The notes beneath the pieces were generated by a model that worked only from the letters and a program-made list of their open reading frames with translations, had not been told where the DNA came from and did no database searches. DNA of 19,256 nucleotides from assembly GCA_964518835.1 (NCBI GenBank), contig CAZFKU010000026.1, positions 1 through 19,256 on the forward strand, in the 5' to 3' direction. Position 1 is the first letter of the stretch; the number at the start of each line of letters is the position of its first letter. The translations under genes were made by a program, and so were the position numbers. Source of the DNA: AB-629-J13 sp964518835. Its GTDB lineage: Bacteria; Fidelibacterota; Marinisomatia; Marinisomatales; AB-629-J13. This document shows positions 1 to 8,329 of this stretch, piece after piece.

Positions 1-2
1 CC

Positions 3-3000
3 AGTTCCATCAAGAATTACATCCAGAATGCCTACAACAATTTCAGTCCACCCCCGGAGTATGTTGCTTTGGTGGGAGATGTAGGCGGTTCGTACAATGT
101 CCCTACATACTATGAAGATTGGGGACATGACTACTATAATAATCAGTGTGAAGGAGATCATCCATTCAGCCAATTGGATGGGACAGATTTATTTCCTGAG
201 GTAATAATAGGTAGAATCTCCATTCGTTCCACCACTGATTTGGCAATTGTTGTTAATAAAATACTTCATTATGAAAAAGGTACTTATACTTCCACTATGC
301 TGCCTTATTATGAAAAGGCAGCTTTGGTAGGCGATCCAAGTTCTTCCGGAATGTCCACAACTATTACCAATGAATACATTGAGGAAATTTTAAATGCTTA
401 TGAATTTGATGATGTGAGAATCAAAATTTCCGGTGGAAGTTGGTCCAGCTGGATGCAAAGTCAGTTAAATGAAGGGGTACTCTATTTTAATTATCGAGGA
501 TATTTAGGTGTGAGTGGATTTGGAAATTCAAATATTGATGCAGCCAATAACGGACATAAATTACCGCTGGCAACTGTATTGACATGCGGAACGGGTTCTT
601 TTGCCGAAGATCAGACTTGTATCTCTGAAAAATTTTTAAGAGCTGGATCCGTATCCAATCCAAAAGGTGGAATCGCAGGAATTTCAACCGCAACATGGAA
701 TACTCACACTTTATTCAACAACATTGTGGATATGGGAATTTACGATGGAATTTTTACTGAAAATATTACAACTGCCGGTGGTGGGCTTGCTCATGGCAAA
801 TTAGTACTGTTTAATGCTTATCCAACTAATCCATATAATTGGGTCAATGCCTTCACCCAATGGAATAACCTCATGGGTGATCCTGCAACACATCTTTGGA
901 CAGACACTCCAAGTTATTTAAACGTGGATTTTGAATCAGAGATACCATTTGGAACTAATTTTCAAGATGTACATGTTTACGGTACCAATGGTATTTTCAT
1001 AGAAAATGCAATGATCACGGTTCTTAAAGGTAATGATGAAATATTTTACAATACCTTTTCTGACCAAAATGGTAATGTAACTTTGGATTTGAACTATGAT
1101 TATGGTGGTGAAGTCAACATCACAGTAACTAAACAAAATTTTATTCCATTTATAGGTTCATTTGAAATATCTACCATGGGGAAATTGGTTAATGTAGATC
1201 CCACACAGGAAGTGGATGTGGACGATGGAGCTGGAGGAAATGGAATTTTAAATCCGGGAGAAACAGTTGACATTCAAATCCCAATTAAAAATTTCGGTTT
1301 GTTAGGTGTATCCGGCTTACAAGCAACCTTGGAATCCACTTCCCCTTTCGTGATACTGACAGATGATAATTCCTATTACGGGAATCTCAATTCTGGTTCA
1401 TTTTCCTTTGGTGATCCATATTCACTTTATCTGGATCCTTCTGCTATTGACCGGGAAGATTTAGGTCTTCGCATTCATATAATGGATGATTCGGGTGAAG
1501 AGTGGATAGGTTCCGTTCCATTATTGGTACAAGGTGGGTATCTGGTTGTTTCTAATGATGCTTTTATAGAAAAAAATCAAACGATTGACATACCTGTTTC
1601 TATACAAAACAATGGATCTATACCCGTGGAAAATGTGATAGCGGAATTAAGTTATAGTGGAGATTTAATTGAAATTTTGGATGGGGACGGTTCATGGGGA
1701 ACCGTTCAGCCTAGCGAAATTATTTCCTGTTTTGATTGTTTTACAATTACATCAGGAAATGATATGGTTAATGGAACATTAATTTCACTTGCAATACGAT
1801 TTTTTAACTCAAATGGTTATGATCACAGGCAATCACTTACGTTGCAAGTGGGAGAAGTTTCCGAAGCAGACCCTATGGGACCTGATGCTTACGGATACTA
1901 TATTTATGATATGGCGGACACAGATTATGATTTTGCTCCTGTTTATGACTGGATAGAAATAGATCCTGGATATGGAGGATCCGGTACAGATTTAAATTTA
2001 TCAGATAATGGTGACGGTAATTTTTCTAACTCATCTGAGGTTATTAATTTACCCTTCACATTTAAATTTTATGGAATTGATTATGATGAAATGACTGTGA
2101 ATTCCAACGGATGGATTGCTATGGGTGAGTCGAATTTGGAATCATTTCGGAATTATCCCATTCCCGGTGCCGGTGGTCCCTCTCCCATGATCGCAGCTTT
2201 TTGGGATGATTTGAAAACAACCAATGGAGGTGACGTATTTAGTTACTTTGATCCCGGAAATCAATTCGTAATTATTCAGTGGTCTGATATGCGAACTCAT
2301 AATCAAAATTCAGTGGAGACTTTTCAGGTCATTTTATATAATAATCCAGTTCCACCCTATGGAGATGGAGAAATCAAAATTCAATATAAAATTTTTAACA
2401 ATACTTCATCAGGAAATTTTACTGGATACACACCGATACACGGAGGATATTCAACAATTGGAATTGAAAACCATTTAAGTAATGATGGATTGGAATATAC
2501 GTTTGATAATAATTATGCCACCGCTGCAACCGAATTGGATGATGGGTCAGCAATTTTTATCACCACTCATACTGTAGTACCACTTCCAGCTCCCCACCTC
2601 ATTTATACACCTGAAAATTTCAATTTTACATTGGGATTTGATGAATATGCATCTGAAACACTGACTCTTACAAATCAGGGTGAACCTGAATCCATCCTTC
2701 AATATTCACTGCAATTGGAATATCCGGAAGCGGAACTTCCATTTTCAGTCGCCGGAGGAGGTCCTGATGGGTTTGGTCATTATTGGGGAGACTCAAATAT
2801 CACACCGGAACTTTCATTTGAATGGGACGACATATCAGAAACGGGACAGCAATTAATTATCCCTCACAATGATATTGCTCCTGATCCCATTGATATTGGT
2901 TTTGATTTTCCTTACTTTGGAGAATCCTATTCTCAAGTTATTGTCAACCCCAATGGCTGGGTGGGATTTGGGGAAGACAATACATCCTATCAAAACTTTC

Positions 3001-4694
3001 CCATTCCTGCTCCCGCAGCACCCAGACCTGCTATTTTCGCATTTTGGGATGATTTAAGTCCGGAAAGTACAGACCCTGGTGGATGTCCTGAACTGGCGGG
3101 GAATATTTATGTGGAAAGTTCTGATGGTAAATGTGTGATCTGGTTTGATGATGTTATCCGTTGTTCAACCAATTACCCCGGCACCTATAATTTTCAGGTT
3201 ATACTTCATGAAAACGGTGGAATTGATATAAATTATTTATCCATGGAAGGCCATCTCAACAGCGCTACCATTGGAATGCAAAACGCAGAGGGAACTGACG
3301 GTCTCCAAATTGTTTTTAATGATGAATATATCCAGAATGAAATGTCCCTGCAGTTCCGAAAACCAGCGAATACGGACTGGTTGGCACTTTATTCTGAATC
3401 TAACGACCTCACAGGGACACTTGCCGTAGGAGAAGCAGCAGAATATACCGTTTTAGTGAATTCAGAAGGTTTGCCTGAAGATGAATATTTGGGGCATATC
3501 AGGATTTCCAACAATGAACAAACGGATGTAGTTATTCCTGTCATTTTAAATGTCATTTCCGGAGGAGAAATGACACTCGAATTGCCTTACTCAGCAGGGT
3601 GGAACCTGGTTGGTTTACCTGTATCAACAACCGATAATTTTTATATGGATTTATTTCCTGACGCCCTAGAAGGGACGATGTATTCTTTCAATCAGGGATA
3701 CATTCCGGAGGAAATTCTCATTAATGGAGCGGGATATTGGCTCAGAATGGCATCTGACGGGAATGGATCCGTTACAGGATATTCCCTAAATCAATTGGAG
3801 TTAAGCATGATCACCGGTTGGAATTTAATTTCCGGATTATCATTTCCAGTAGATGTTAATACAATTTTAGATCCCCAGGGAATTATCGTTCCCTTTACAT
3901 ACTACGGTTTTGACGGATCCTATGTCCAGACGGAAATTCTGGAACCGGGTACAGGTTACTGGGTGAGAACATCCGAGGAAGGTATCATTGAAATGAATTC
4001 GGATGGGCAGGAATTTCGTTCCCTGGATCAATATTCATTTATTGATGAAGTGAATACGCTTTCACTAAAAAATAAAAATGGCATTTCTATCCAATTATAC
4101 TTTGGGGTTGATTTGAATGAGGAGGAAATGCAAATGTTTAGTCTTCCACCTGTTCCTCCGTTTTTAACTGATTTGGATACTCCGGTTTTGGATATAAGGT
4201 TTGATAATGAGTACAGAATGTGCCCGTCCCAAGGGATATTGAATCTATTAAGTTCAATGGAGATGGAAACAATAGATTTTGAAATTGTGGATGGAAAGAC
4301 TTGGGAATTAACTCAACTTTCCGGTGATTATTCCGTTTTATTAACGGGAACAGGACAAATAAATATTCCCGGAAATCAATCTGAATTTTTATTGAAGGAA
4401 ACAGATGTATCGGTTTTACCTATGGATTTTAATTTATTTCCTGCTTTTCCAAATCCATTCAATCCCGTTACCCAGATTCGATTTTCAGTTCCTCAAACAG
4501 AAGATCACAATATCACTACAGTAAATGTGTATGATTTAAATGGAACATTAATAGAAGTTTTATCCAATGGTTATCTGGAGGCTGGAACCCATCAGGTAAA
4601 TTGGAATGCCGGGGATCACCCCAGCGGAATGTATTTAATCCGAATGCAATCGGGAAATTTCGATAAGACAATCAAAACATTGCTAATCAAGTAG
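3..4694 (+). CDS. Large secreted C25 (gingipain-like) family protein with T9SS sorting domain, 5' end missing
   Basis: The reading frame is open from base 3, so the start lies upstream. The TTG at 69 is an internal Leu in an LVGD motif typical of C25 peptidases. About 1563 residues are visible. The C25 catalytic region covers roughly 3-910. It contains NYRGY at 489-503, where NYxGH is expected, and a TCGTG segment whose Cys codon is 585-587. It closes with a GDPATHLW motif near 871-900. Downstream come Ig/CARDB-like beta domains (about 912-1850) and two nidogen-like modules carrying N-x-NGW and FWDD motifs (about 1920-2570 and 2765-3345), separated and followed by Ig-like segments. Next is a double WNL...YW[LV]R module (3570 to about 4010) and a T9SS type A tail (4422-4694, FPNPFNPVT). 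It would be exported by Sec, then released or anchored by the T9SS. The protease fold is clear. Activity is doubtful because the expected His is Tyr. Confidence 0.9.
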   Translation, partial: SSIKNYIQNAYNNFSPPPEYVALVGDVGGSYNVPTYYEDWGHDYYNNQCEGDHPFSQLDGTDLFPEVIIGRISIRSTTDLAIVVNKILHYEKGTYTSTMLPYYEKAALVGDPSSSGMSTTITNEYIEEILNAYEFDDVRIKISGGSWSSWMQSQLNEGVLYFNYRGYLGVSGFGNSNIDAANNGHKLPLATVLTCGTGSFAEDQTCISEKFLRAGSVSNPKGGIAGISTATWNTHTLFNNIVDMGIYDGIFTENITTAGGGLAHGKLVLFNAYPTNPYNWVNAFTQWNNLMGDPATHLWTDTPSYLNVDFESEIPFGTNFQDVHVYGTNGIFIENAMITVLKGNDEIFYNTFSDQNGNVTLDLNYDYGGEVNITVTKQNFIPFIGSFEISTMGKLVNVDPTQEVDVDDGAGGNGILNPGETVDIQIPIKNFGLLGVSGLQATLESTSPFVILTDDNSYYGNLNSGSFSFGDPYSLYLDPSAIDREDLGLRIHIMDDSGEEWIGSVPLLVQGGYLVVSNDAFIEKNQTIDIPVSIQNNGSIPVENVIAELSYSGDLIEILDGDGSWGTVQPSEIISCFDCFTITSGNDMVNGTLISLAIRFFNSNGYDHRQSLTLQVGEVSEADPMGPDAYGYYIYDMADTDYDFAPVYDWIEIDPGYGGSGTDLNLSDNGDGNFSNSSEVINLPFTFKFYGIDYDEMTVNSNGWIAMGESNLESFRNYPIPGAGGPSPMIAAFWDDLKTTNGGDVFSYFDPGNQFVIIQWSDMRTHNQNSVETFQVILYNNPVPPYGDGEIKIQYKIFNNTSSGNFTGYTPIHGGYSTIGIENHLSNDGLEYTFDNNYATAATELDDGSAIFITTHTVVPLPAPHLIYTPENFNFTLGFDEYASETLTLTNQGEPESILQYSLQLEYPEAELPFSVAGGGPDGFGHYWGDSNITPELSFEWDDISETGQQLIIPHNDIAPDPIDIGFDFPYFGESYSQVIVNPNGWVGFGEDNTSYQNFPIPAPAAPRPAIFAFWDDLSPESTDPGGCPELAGNIYVESSDGKCVIWFDDVIRCSTNYPGTYNFQVILHENGGIDINYLSMEGHLNSATIGMQNAEGTDGLQIVFNDEYIQNEMSLQFRKPANTDWLALYSESNDLTGTLAVGEAAEYTVLVNSEGLPEDEYLGHIRISNNEQTDVVIPVILNVISGGEMTLELPYSAGWNLVGLPVSTTDNFYMDLFPDALEGTMYSFNQGYIPEEILINGAGYWLRMASDGNGSVTGYSLNQLELSMITGWNLISGLSFPVDVNTILDPQGIIVPFTYYGFDGSYVQTEILEPGTGYWVRTSEEGIIEMNSDGQEFRSLDQYSFIDEVNTLSLKNKNGISIQLYFGVDLNEEEMQMFSLPPVPPFLTDLDTPVLDIRFDNEYRMCPSQGILNLLSSMEMETIDFEIVDGKTWELTQLSGDYSVLLTGTGQINIPGNQSEFLLKETDVSVLPMDFNLFPAFPNPFNPVTQIRFSVPQTEDHNITTVNVYDLNGTLIEVLSNGYLEAGTHQVNWNAGDHPSGMYLIRMQSGNFDKTIKTLLIK

Positions 4695-4762
4695 AGATTA
4701 ATTTCCTGTTCTTCAGGATAGTAAAAATATTTTTAATATTTTCATTTAATTTGTGATTTTTC
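4695..4762 (+). promoter_or_regulatory. AT-rich spacer between C25 gene and pgsB; weak hairpin, possible promoter
   Basis: This 68-base spacer is the longest gap in the window and the only plausible place for a promoter of the pgs operon. A short inverted repeat TCCTG-TTCTT-CAGGA (4704-4718) lies just after the C25 stop codon. It has only 5 bp and no adjacent T-run, so it would be a weak terminator at best. A perfect AT-only palindrome AAAAATATTTTT follows at 4723-4734. TTAATTTG near 4745-4753 is one base off the Bacteroidota -7 consensus TAnnTTTG. No Shine-Dalgarno sequence is visible before the pgsB ATG. Promoter and terminator roles are both guesses. Confidence 0.25.
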
Positions 4763-5932
4763 ATGGATATTGTTTTATACACCCTGCTTTTATTATTGAT
4801 TTCCCTCATCATTTTTGGTTGGTTTGAAAATTCAATGCATGCTCAGGCATTGGGAAAAATACCTTTACGGATTCATGTAAACGGTTCCCGTGGAAAATCA
4901 AGTGTAACACGGCTGGTTGCAGCAGGCTTACGATCCGGCGGACTTAAAGTCCTGGCGAAAACAACGGGATCTGCCCCTCGGATCATTGATGAAACCGGGA
5001 AAGATCTCATCATTCATAGATTACGGACTCCCTCAATTGGTGAGCAAGTAAAACTGCTAAGGTTTTTTTCTGATAAAAAACCGGATGCTGTGGTGATGGA
5101 ATGCATGGCTGTCGATCCTCAGTATCAATGGATATCGGAACATAAAATGGTGCAATCCCACATTGGTGTGATAACCAATGTCCGGCCGGATCATCTTGAA
5201 GAGATGGGTCCCGGTTTGAAGGAAGTAACTTGTTCTCTATCCAACTCTATCCCAAAAAACGGACATTTTCTCACGGTTCCCAGCCCTTTTAATGAATATT
5301 TACAGTCTGTTTCATCGGATCGGAATTCAACTTTTTATGAAGTGAACACAGAAGAAATTACTTCTGATTATCTTTCCAAATTTCCCTTTTTGGAACATGA
5401 TGAAAATGTTGCCCTGGCTTTGAAGGTTTGTGAATTGGCCGGTGTAGATACCGAAAAAGCGAAAGCGGGGATGATTCACACACCGCCCGATCCCGGTGCA
5501 TTGGTTCTTTGGGAACTGCAGTTTAATGACCATCATAATGAATTTGTCAGTGCTTTTGCTGCCAATGACCCTGAATCCACCCTGAGAATCTGGAATTTGG
5601 TTCAGGAAAGACTTACCAAACAATCTGTATGTGTTTTACTCAATACTCGGTCTGACAGACGCCACAGGACTCAGCAATTAGTGGCATTAGTGAATAAACA
5701 CATCAAACCGGATACATTCATTGTTCGAGGGGAGAATTTTCAACCTGCAGTGAGTCAGGAAATTAAATCCATGAATGCAAAGGTTTTTATTCATCCGTTA
5801 AAAGCAACTCCCCATGATTTGATTAATGAGCTAAAATCTTTAAACCATACCTTTATTTTTGGTATTGGAAATATTGTGGGTTGGGGAGAATCATTTGTTT
5901 CAGAATTAAAACAATATAGAATAAATGGTTGA
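4763..5932 (+). CDS. pgsB: Poly-gamma-glutamate synthase PgsB/CapB (ATP-dependent amide ligase)
   Basis: A 389-residue protein of the usual length for PgsB/CapB, the Mur-ligase-like enzyme that joins glutamates through gamma-carboxyl amide bonds using ATP, in a membrane complex with PgsC. One N-terminal membrane helix spans about residues 4-19. The P-loop HVNGSRGKSSVTR lies at residues 38-50 (GxxGKSS). Other family blocks are VMECMAVDPQ (111-120), TNVRPDHLEEMGPG (138-151), a DRRHRT segment near residue 300 and GIGNIVGWGE near the C-terminus. The distant Mur ligases and folylpolyglutamate synthases lack the membrane anchor and the ECMAV and GIGN blocks. The start is the ATG at 4763, immediately before the hydrophobic helix. 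It overlaps pgsC by 8 bases, implying translational coupling. First gene of the pgsBCW set. Confidence 0.96.
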   Translation: MDIVLYTLLLLLISLIIFGWFENSMHAQALGKIPLRIHVNGSRGKSSVTRLVAAGLRSGGLKVLAKTTGSAPRIIDETGKDLIIHRLRTPSIGEQVKLLRFFSDKKPDAVVMECMAVDPQYQWISEHKMVQSHIGVITNVRPDHLEEMGPGLKEVTCSLSNSIPKNGHFLTVPSPFNEYLQSVSSDRNSTFYEVNTEEITSDYLSKFPFLEHDENVALALKVCELAGVDTEKAKAGMIHTPPDPGALVLWELQFNDHHNEFVSAFAANDPESTLRIWNLVQERLTKQSVCVLLNTRSDRRHRTQQLVALVNKHIKPDTFIVRGENFQPAVSQEIKSMNAKVFIHPLKATPHDLINELKSLNHTFIFGIGNIVGWGESFVSELKQYRING

Positions 5933-6368
5933 GATCGCAATTGGAATCGGAATCGTATTGAGTTTGATCCTCACCGAGACAGTTGGAGTTACTGCCGGTG
6001 GTGTTATCGTTCCGGGATATATTGCTTTATATCTTCATGAACCTTTGAAGGTAATCAGCACATTTACTGTCAGTATTCTGGTTTTCATCCTGGTCTGGAT
6101 ATTATCTCATTTCATGATGATTTATGGAAAAAGACGGCTGGTTCTTTGTCTTTTATTAGGTTTTTTTCTAGGATACATATCAAAATTGTATTTCCGGTTT
6201 CCTGTTTCTGATTTGGACTTGTCTGTCATCGGAAACATTATTCCGGGATTGATTGCAAGCTGGATGGACCGTCAGGGAATCATCCGCACTATAAGTGTCG
6301 TTTTGTTAACAGCTTCCATTGTACAGCTTTGTTTAATGGCATTCGGTTTGGTGACTCCCCATGTTTAG
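5925..6368 (+). CDS. pgsC: Poly-gamma-glutamate biosynthesis membrane protein PgsC/CapC
   Basis: A 147-residue, very hydrophobic protein, matching PgsC/CapC in length and position directly after pgsB. It starts MVEIAIGIGIVLSLILTE and continues with an ETVGVTAGGVIVPGY block (residues about 18-32), both typical of this family. About four membrane segments can be seen, near residues 3-22, 42-65, 69-88 and 118-140. The only longer polar stretches are a YGKRR loop near 68-72 and the segment around SWMDRQG near 111-117. PgsC forms the inner-membrane synthase complex with PgsB and is needed for polymerisation. The ATG at 5925 lies inside the pgsB stop region (8-base overlap), and its own stop overlaps pgsW by 8 bases, so the three genes are probably translated together. 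Confidence 0.95.
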   Translation: MVEIAIGIGIVLSLILTETVGVTAGGVIVPGYIALYLHEPLKVISTFTVSILVFILVWILSHFMMIYGKRRLVLCLLLGFFLGYISKLYFRFPVSDLDLSVIGNIIPGLIASWMDRQGIIRTISVVLLTASIVQLCLMAFGLVTPHV

Positions 6369-7485
6369 ACCTGCAATTCAAAAAACTCGGGTACTGGTCT
6401 CGTTGGCACTAGTAAATCTGTTATTATTTGTCTGGGCTTCTAATTCAACTGGATGGGTAAAAGCACCCGGTTATAATTATAAAATTCAAGCTGCAGCTCT
6501 TATGAGATCTGCAATGGAGTTATTAAAAGAATCGAGATATGGAAAAAATCCGGTATTTTTAGATGCAATAAATGATCCTAATGAAACTGGATTGGTAGGA
6601 CCAAAATTCAGCCATATTTCTACAGGAGAGGGTGACTTGGACAGTAAACTCTCAACCCTGAATCCCAACTTTGCTGCATTGGTCGTTGAAATATTATTGG
6701 AAGCGAAATTATCAGAGGGTGACCAGGTAGCAGTTTCCTTTACAGGTTCAATGCCGGGAGCTAATTTAGCTGTTTTGAGCGCATGCCATGTCATGGGCCT
6801 CACTCCCCATATTATCAGTTCAGTAGGCTCCTCACATTGGGGTGCGACAGATCCAGAGTTCACCTGGGTGGACATGGAAAAAATATTAATCAAAGGGAGT
6901 GAATTGAAACACCAATCCTTGGCAGTATCGTATGGTGGAAAAAGTGATATTGGCAGAGGCATGAGTCCAATGGGAAGAAATCTGATAAAAAAAGCAGTTG
7001 ACCGTTCCGGGATTTCTACATTTATTGAACCGGAAAGACTCAGTGAAAGTATCCGAATAAGACTTGAAATATTTAACGAATCCACATTATTGGAAAATTA
7101 TTCAGCATATATTAATGTTGGCGGAGGTGCTGCCAGTGTGGGAACATTAAATCAAGCACAGGAAATTCATCCCGGTTTATCCTTGCCTGTTGATGTAAAT
7201 AATTTCGGAAACGGGAGTGTTTTCATGCAATTCACATCTTTGGGAATTCCATTGATCCACATTCTGAATATCAAGGAATTATGCGAAAGATATAGGGTAA
7301 AATTTGCACCGGTACCATTTCCTGAAATCGGTTCAGGACCTCTATTTTCAGTAAAAGCTTACAATTTTTCTGTGACCCTGGTTTCCCTTTTCATTGCACT
7401 GGGAAGTTTAGTTGGTGTCAGTATCCATTCTCACAATCAAATTACTCATCAAAGAGACTCGTATGAACCGGAATCGATTTTATAG
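6361..7485 (+). CDS. pgsW: Poly-gamma-glutamate system protein PgsW (CapA-independent type)
   Basis: A 374-residue protein recognised as the third member of pgsBCW-type gamma-PGA loci. It has an N-terminal membrane helix (about residues 9-26), a long globular part outside or between membranes, and a second hydrophobic segment (about 334-356) followed by a polar tail. Diagnostic blocks are the SFTGSMPGANLAVL region (126-139), the SSVGSSHWGATDPEFTW region (153-169), INVGGGAASVG (251-261) and PVDVNNFGNGSVF (276-288). Its biochemical role is not established as far as I know. It occurs beside pgsB and pgsC in several diderm groups where pgsA/capA is absent. GGTGA (6350-6354) sits 6 bases before the ATG. 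The stop region overlaps the next gene by 23 bases. Confidence 0.88.
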   Translation: MFRPAIQKTRVLVSLALVNLLLFVWASNSTGWVKAPGYNYKIQAAALMRSAMELLKESRYGKNPVFLDAINDPNETGLVGPKFSHISTGEGDLDSKLSTLNPNFAALVVEILLEAKLSEGDQVAVSFTGSMPGANLAVLSACHVMGLTPHIISSVGSSHWGATDPEFTWVDMEKILIKGSELKHQSLAVSYGGKSDIGRGMSPMGRNLIKKAVDRSGISTFIEPERLSESIRIRLEIFNESTLLENYSAYINVGGGAASVGTLNQAQEIHPGLSLPVDVNNFGNGSVFMQFTSLGIPLIHILNIKELCERYRVKFAPVPFPEIGSGPLFSVKAYNFSVTLVSLFIALGSLVGVSIHSHNQITHQRDSYEPESIL

Positions 7486-8329
7486 TTTAGCAATTTTTTA
7501 CGGTTGTATCGGGCTTATCTTTGGAAAAGCAGTTGAACCGAAGGAAATAAACAATCGTGAAATTTTATTCGTTGGTGAAAACCGACAGGAATATTTTACA
7601 TTATACAAATCCTCTCTTCATTATACTGTGTATGGTCCGGACACGATAAAAATTTATTCCCGGAAGGCAATTCCAGCACGGGATCATAAGAAGCATTCAT
7701 TTGGTTATCACCTGATTCTGAACAAAAAAGATACGATTCAGACAAAATTTAAAAAACGAATCTATTCAAAAATCACCTCTGCTGAACATAAACGTCATGG
7801 GTATTCCAGCGCAGGGATTTATGCTCTACCGGTTCCATTTGGGAAGCATGAGATAGAGCTGGTTCCTCTGTCTGAATCAAGCCGTCCTGTCTTGGTTCGG
7901 ATGATCATTCATCCATTCCAACGGGATAAAGGAAGAGGGAAATTTATTTTACCGGAATCGGAGATACCGCTTTTTTACATAAATTTTGGTGAAAAGAAAG
8001 TCCGCTATCTACAACTTGATTACTGGAATCAGATGAAATTTACTGTTGAAAATACAAAAAGAATCAAAGTAATCTGCAGATTGAAATATTTTGAGGATAT
8101 GTCAAAAACCCAGAATTATCGTTTGCGCCTTTCGAAAGATGGGGAAGTGCTTAAAACATTTTTTATTCAGACGGAACAATCATCGAAAAAATTACTATTG
8201 AATGAGTTTTCATTAGACATTGGTGTGTCTAACAAAATTGATATTGAATTGGAACCGGGAAATTATACTTTTGAATTGCTGGAAGATAAACGGTCTGTTT
8301 ATCTGCGGGTGATGGAATATGAATTCTAA
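7463..8329 (+). CDS. Basic exported protein of unknown function, linked to pgsBCW
   Basis: I do not recognise this 288-residue protein. An upstream GTG at 7412 would extend it deep into pgsW. I prefer the ATG at 7463 because it gives a clean signal peptide (MNRNRFYSLAIFYGCIGLIFGKA, cleavage after about residue 23 in GKA) and has AAAGAG at 7451-7456. The mature part looks beta-rich, with alternating hydrophobic/polar runs and no membrane helix. It is clearly basic: I count about 46 Lys/Arg against 33 Asp/Glu. A very basic patch containing DHKKH, NKKD, KFKKR and EHKRH motifs lies around residues 67-115. The neighbouring secreted proteins are acidic. Overlap with pgsW (23 bases) and with the barrel gene (11 bases) ties it to gamma-PGA production. 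Binding of the polyanion in the periplasm is a reasonable inference but is not shown. Confidence 0.82.
   Translation: MNRNRFYSLAIFYGCIGLIFGKAVEPKEINNREILFVGENRQEYFTLYKSSLHYTVYGPDTIKIYSRKAIPARDHKKHSFGYHLILNKKDTIQTKFKKRIYSKITSAEHKRHGYSSAGIYALPVPFGKHEIELVPLSESSRPVLVRMIIHPFQRDKGRGKFILPESEIPLFYINFGEKKVRYLQLDYWNQMKFTVENTKRIKVICRLKYFEDMSKTQNYRLRLSKDGEVLKTFFIQTEQSSKKLLLNEFSLDIGVSNKIDIELEPGNYTFELLEDKRSVYLRVMEYEF

Noticed and set aside
69..71. TTG as the start of the first C25 gene
   Set aside because: The frame stays open to base 3 and encodes the family's IKNYIQNAYNNF and EYVALVGD stretch, so the TTG is an internal Leu and the gene begins outside the window.
4704..4734. Rho-independent terminator after the first C25 gene
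   Set aside because: The stem is only 5 bp and is not followed directly by a T-run; the later AT palindrome has no GC core. Recorded only as part of the spacer.
6486..7085. Long antisense open frame (199 codons) opposite pgsW
   Set aside because: It lies wholly within pgsW, whose family motifs are clear, and its peptide is Ser/Asn/Leu-rich with no recognisable domain or ribosome site. It is a shadow of pgsW.
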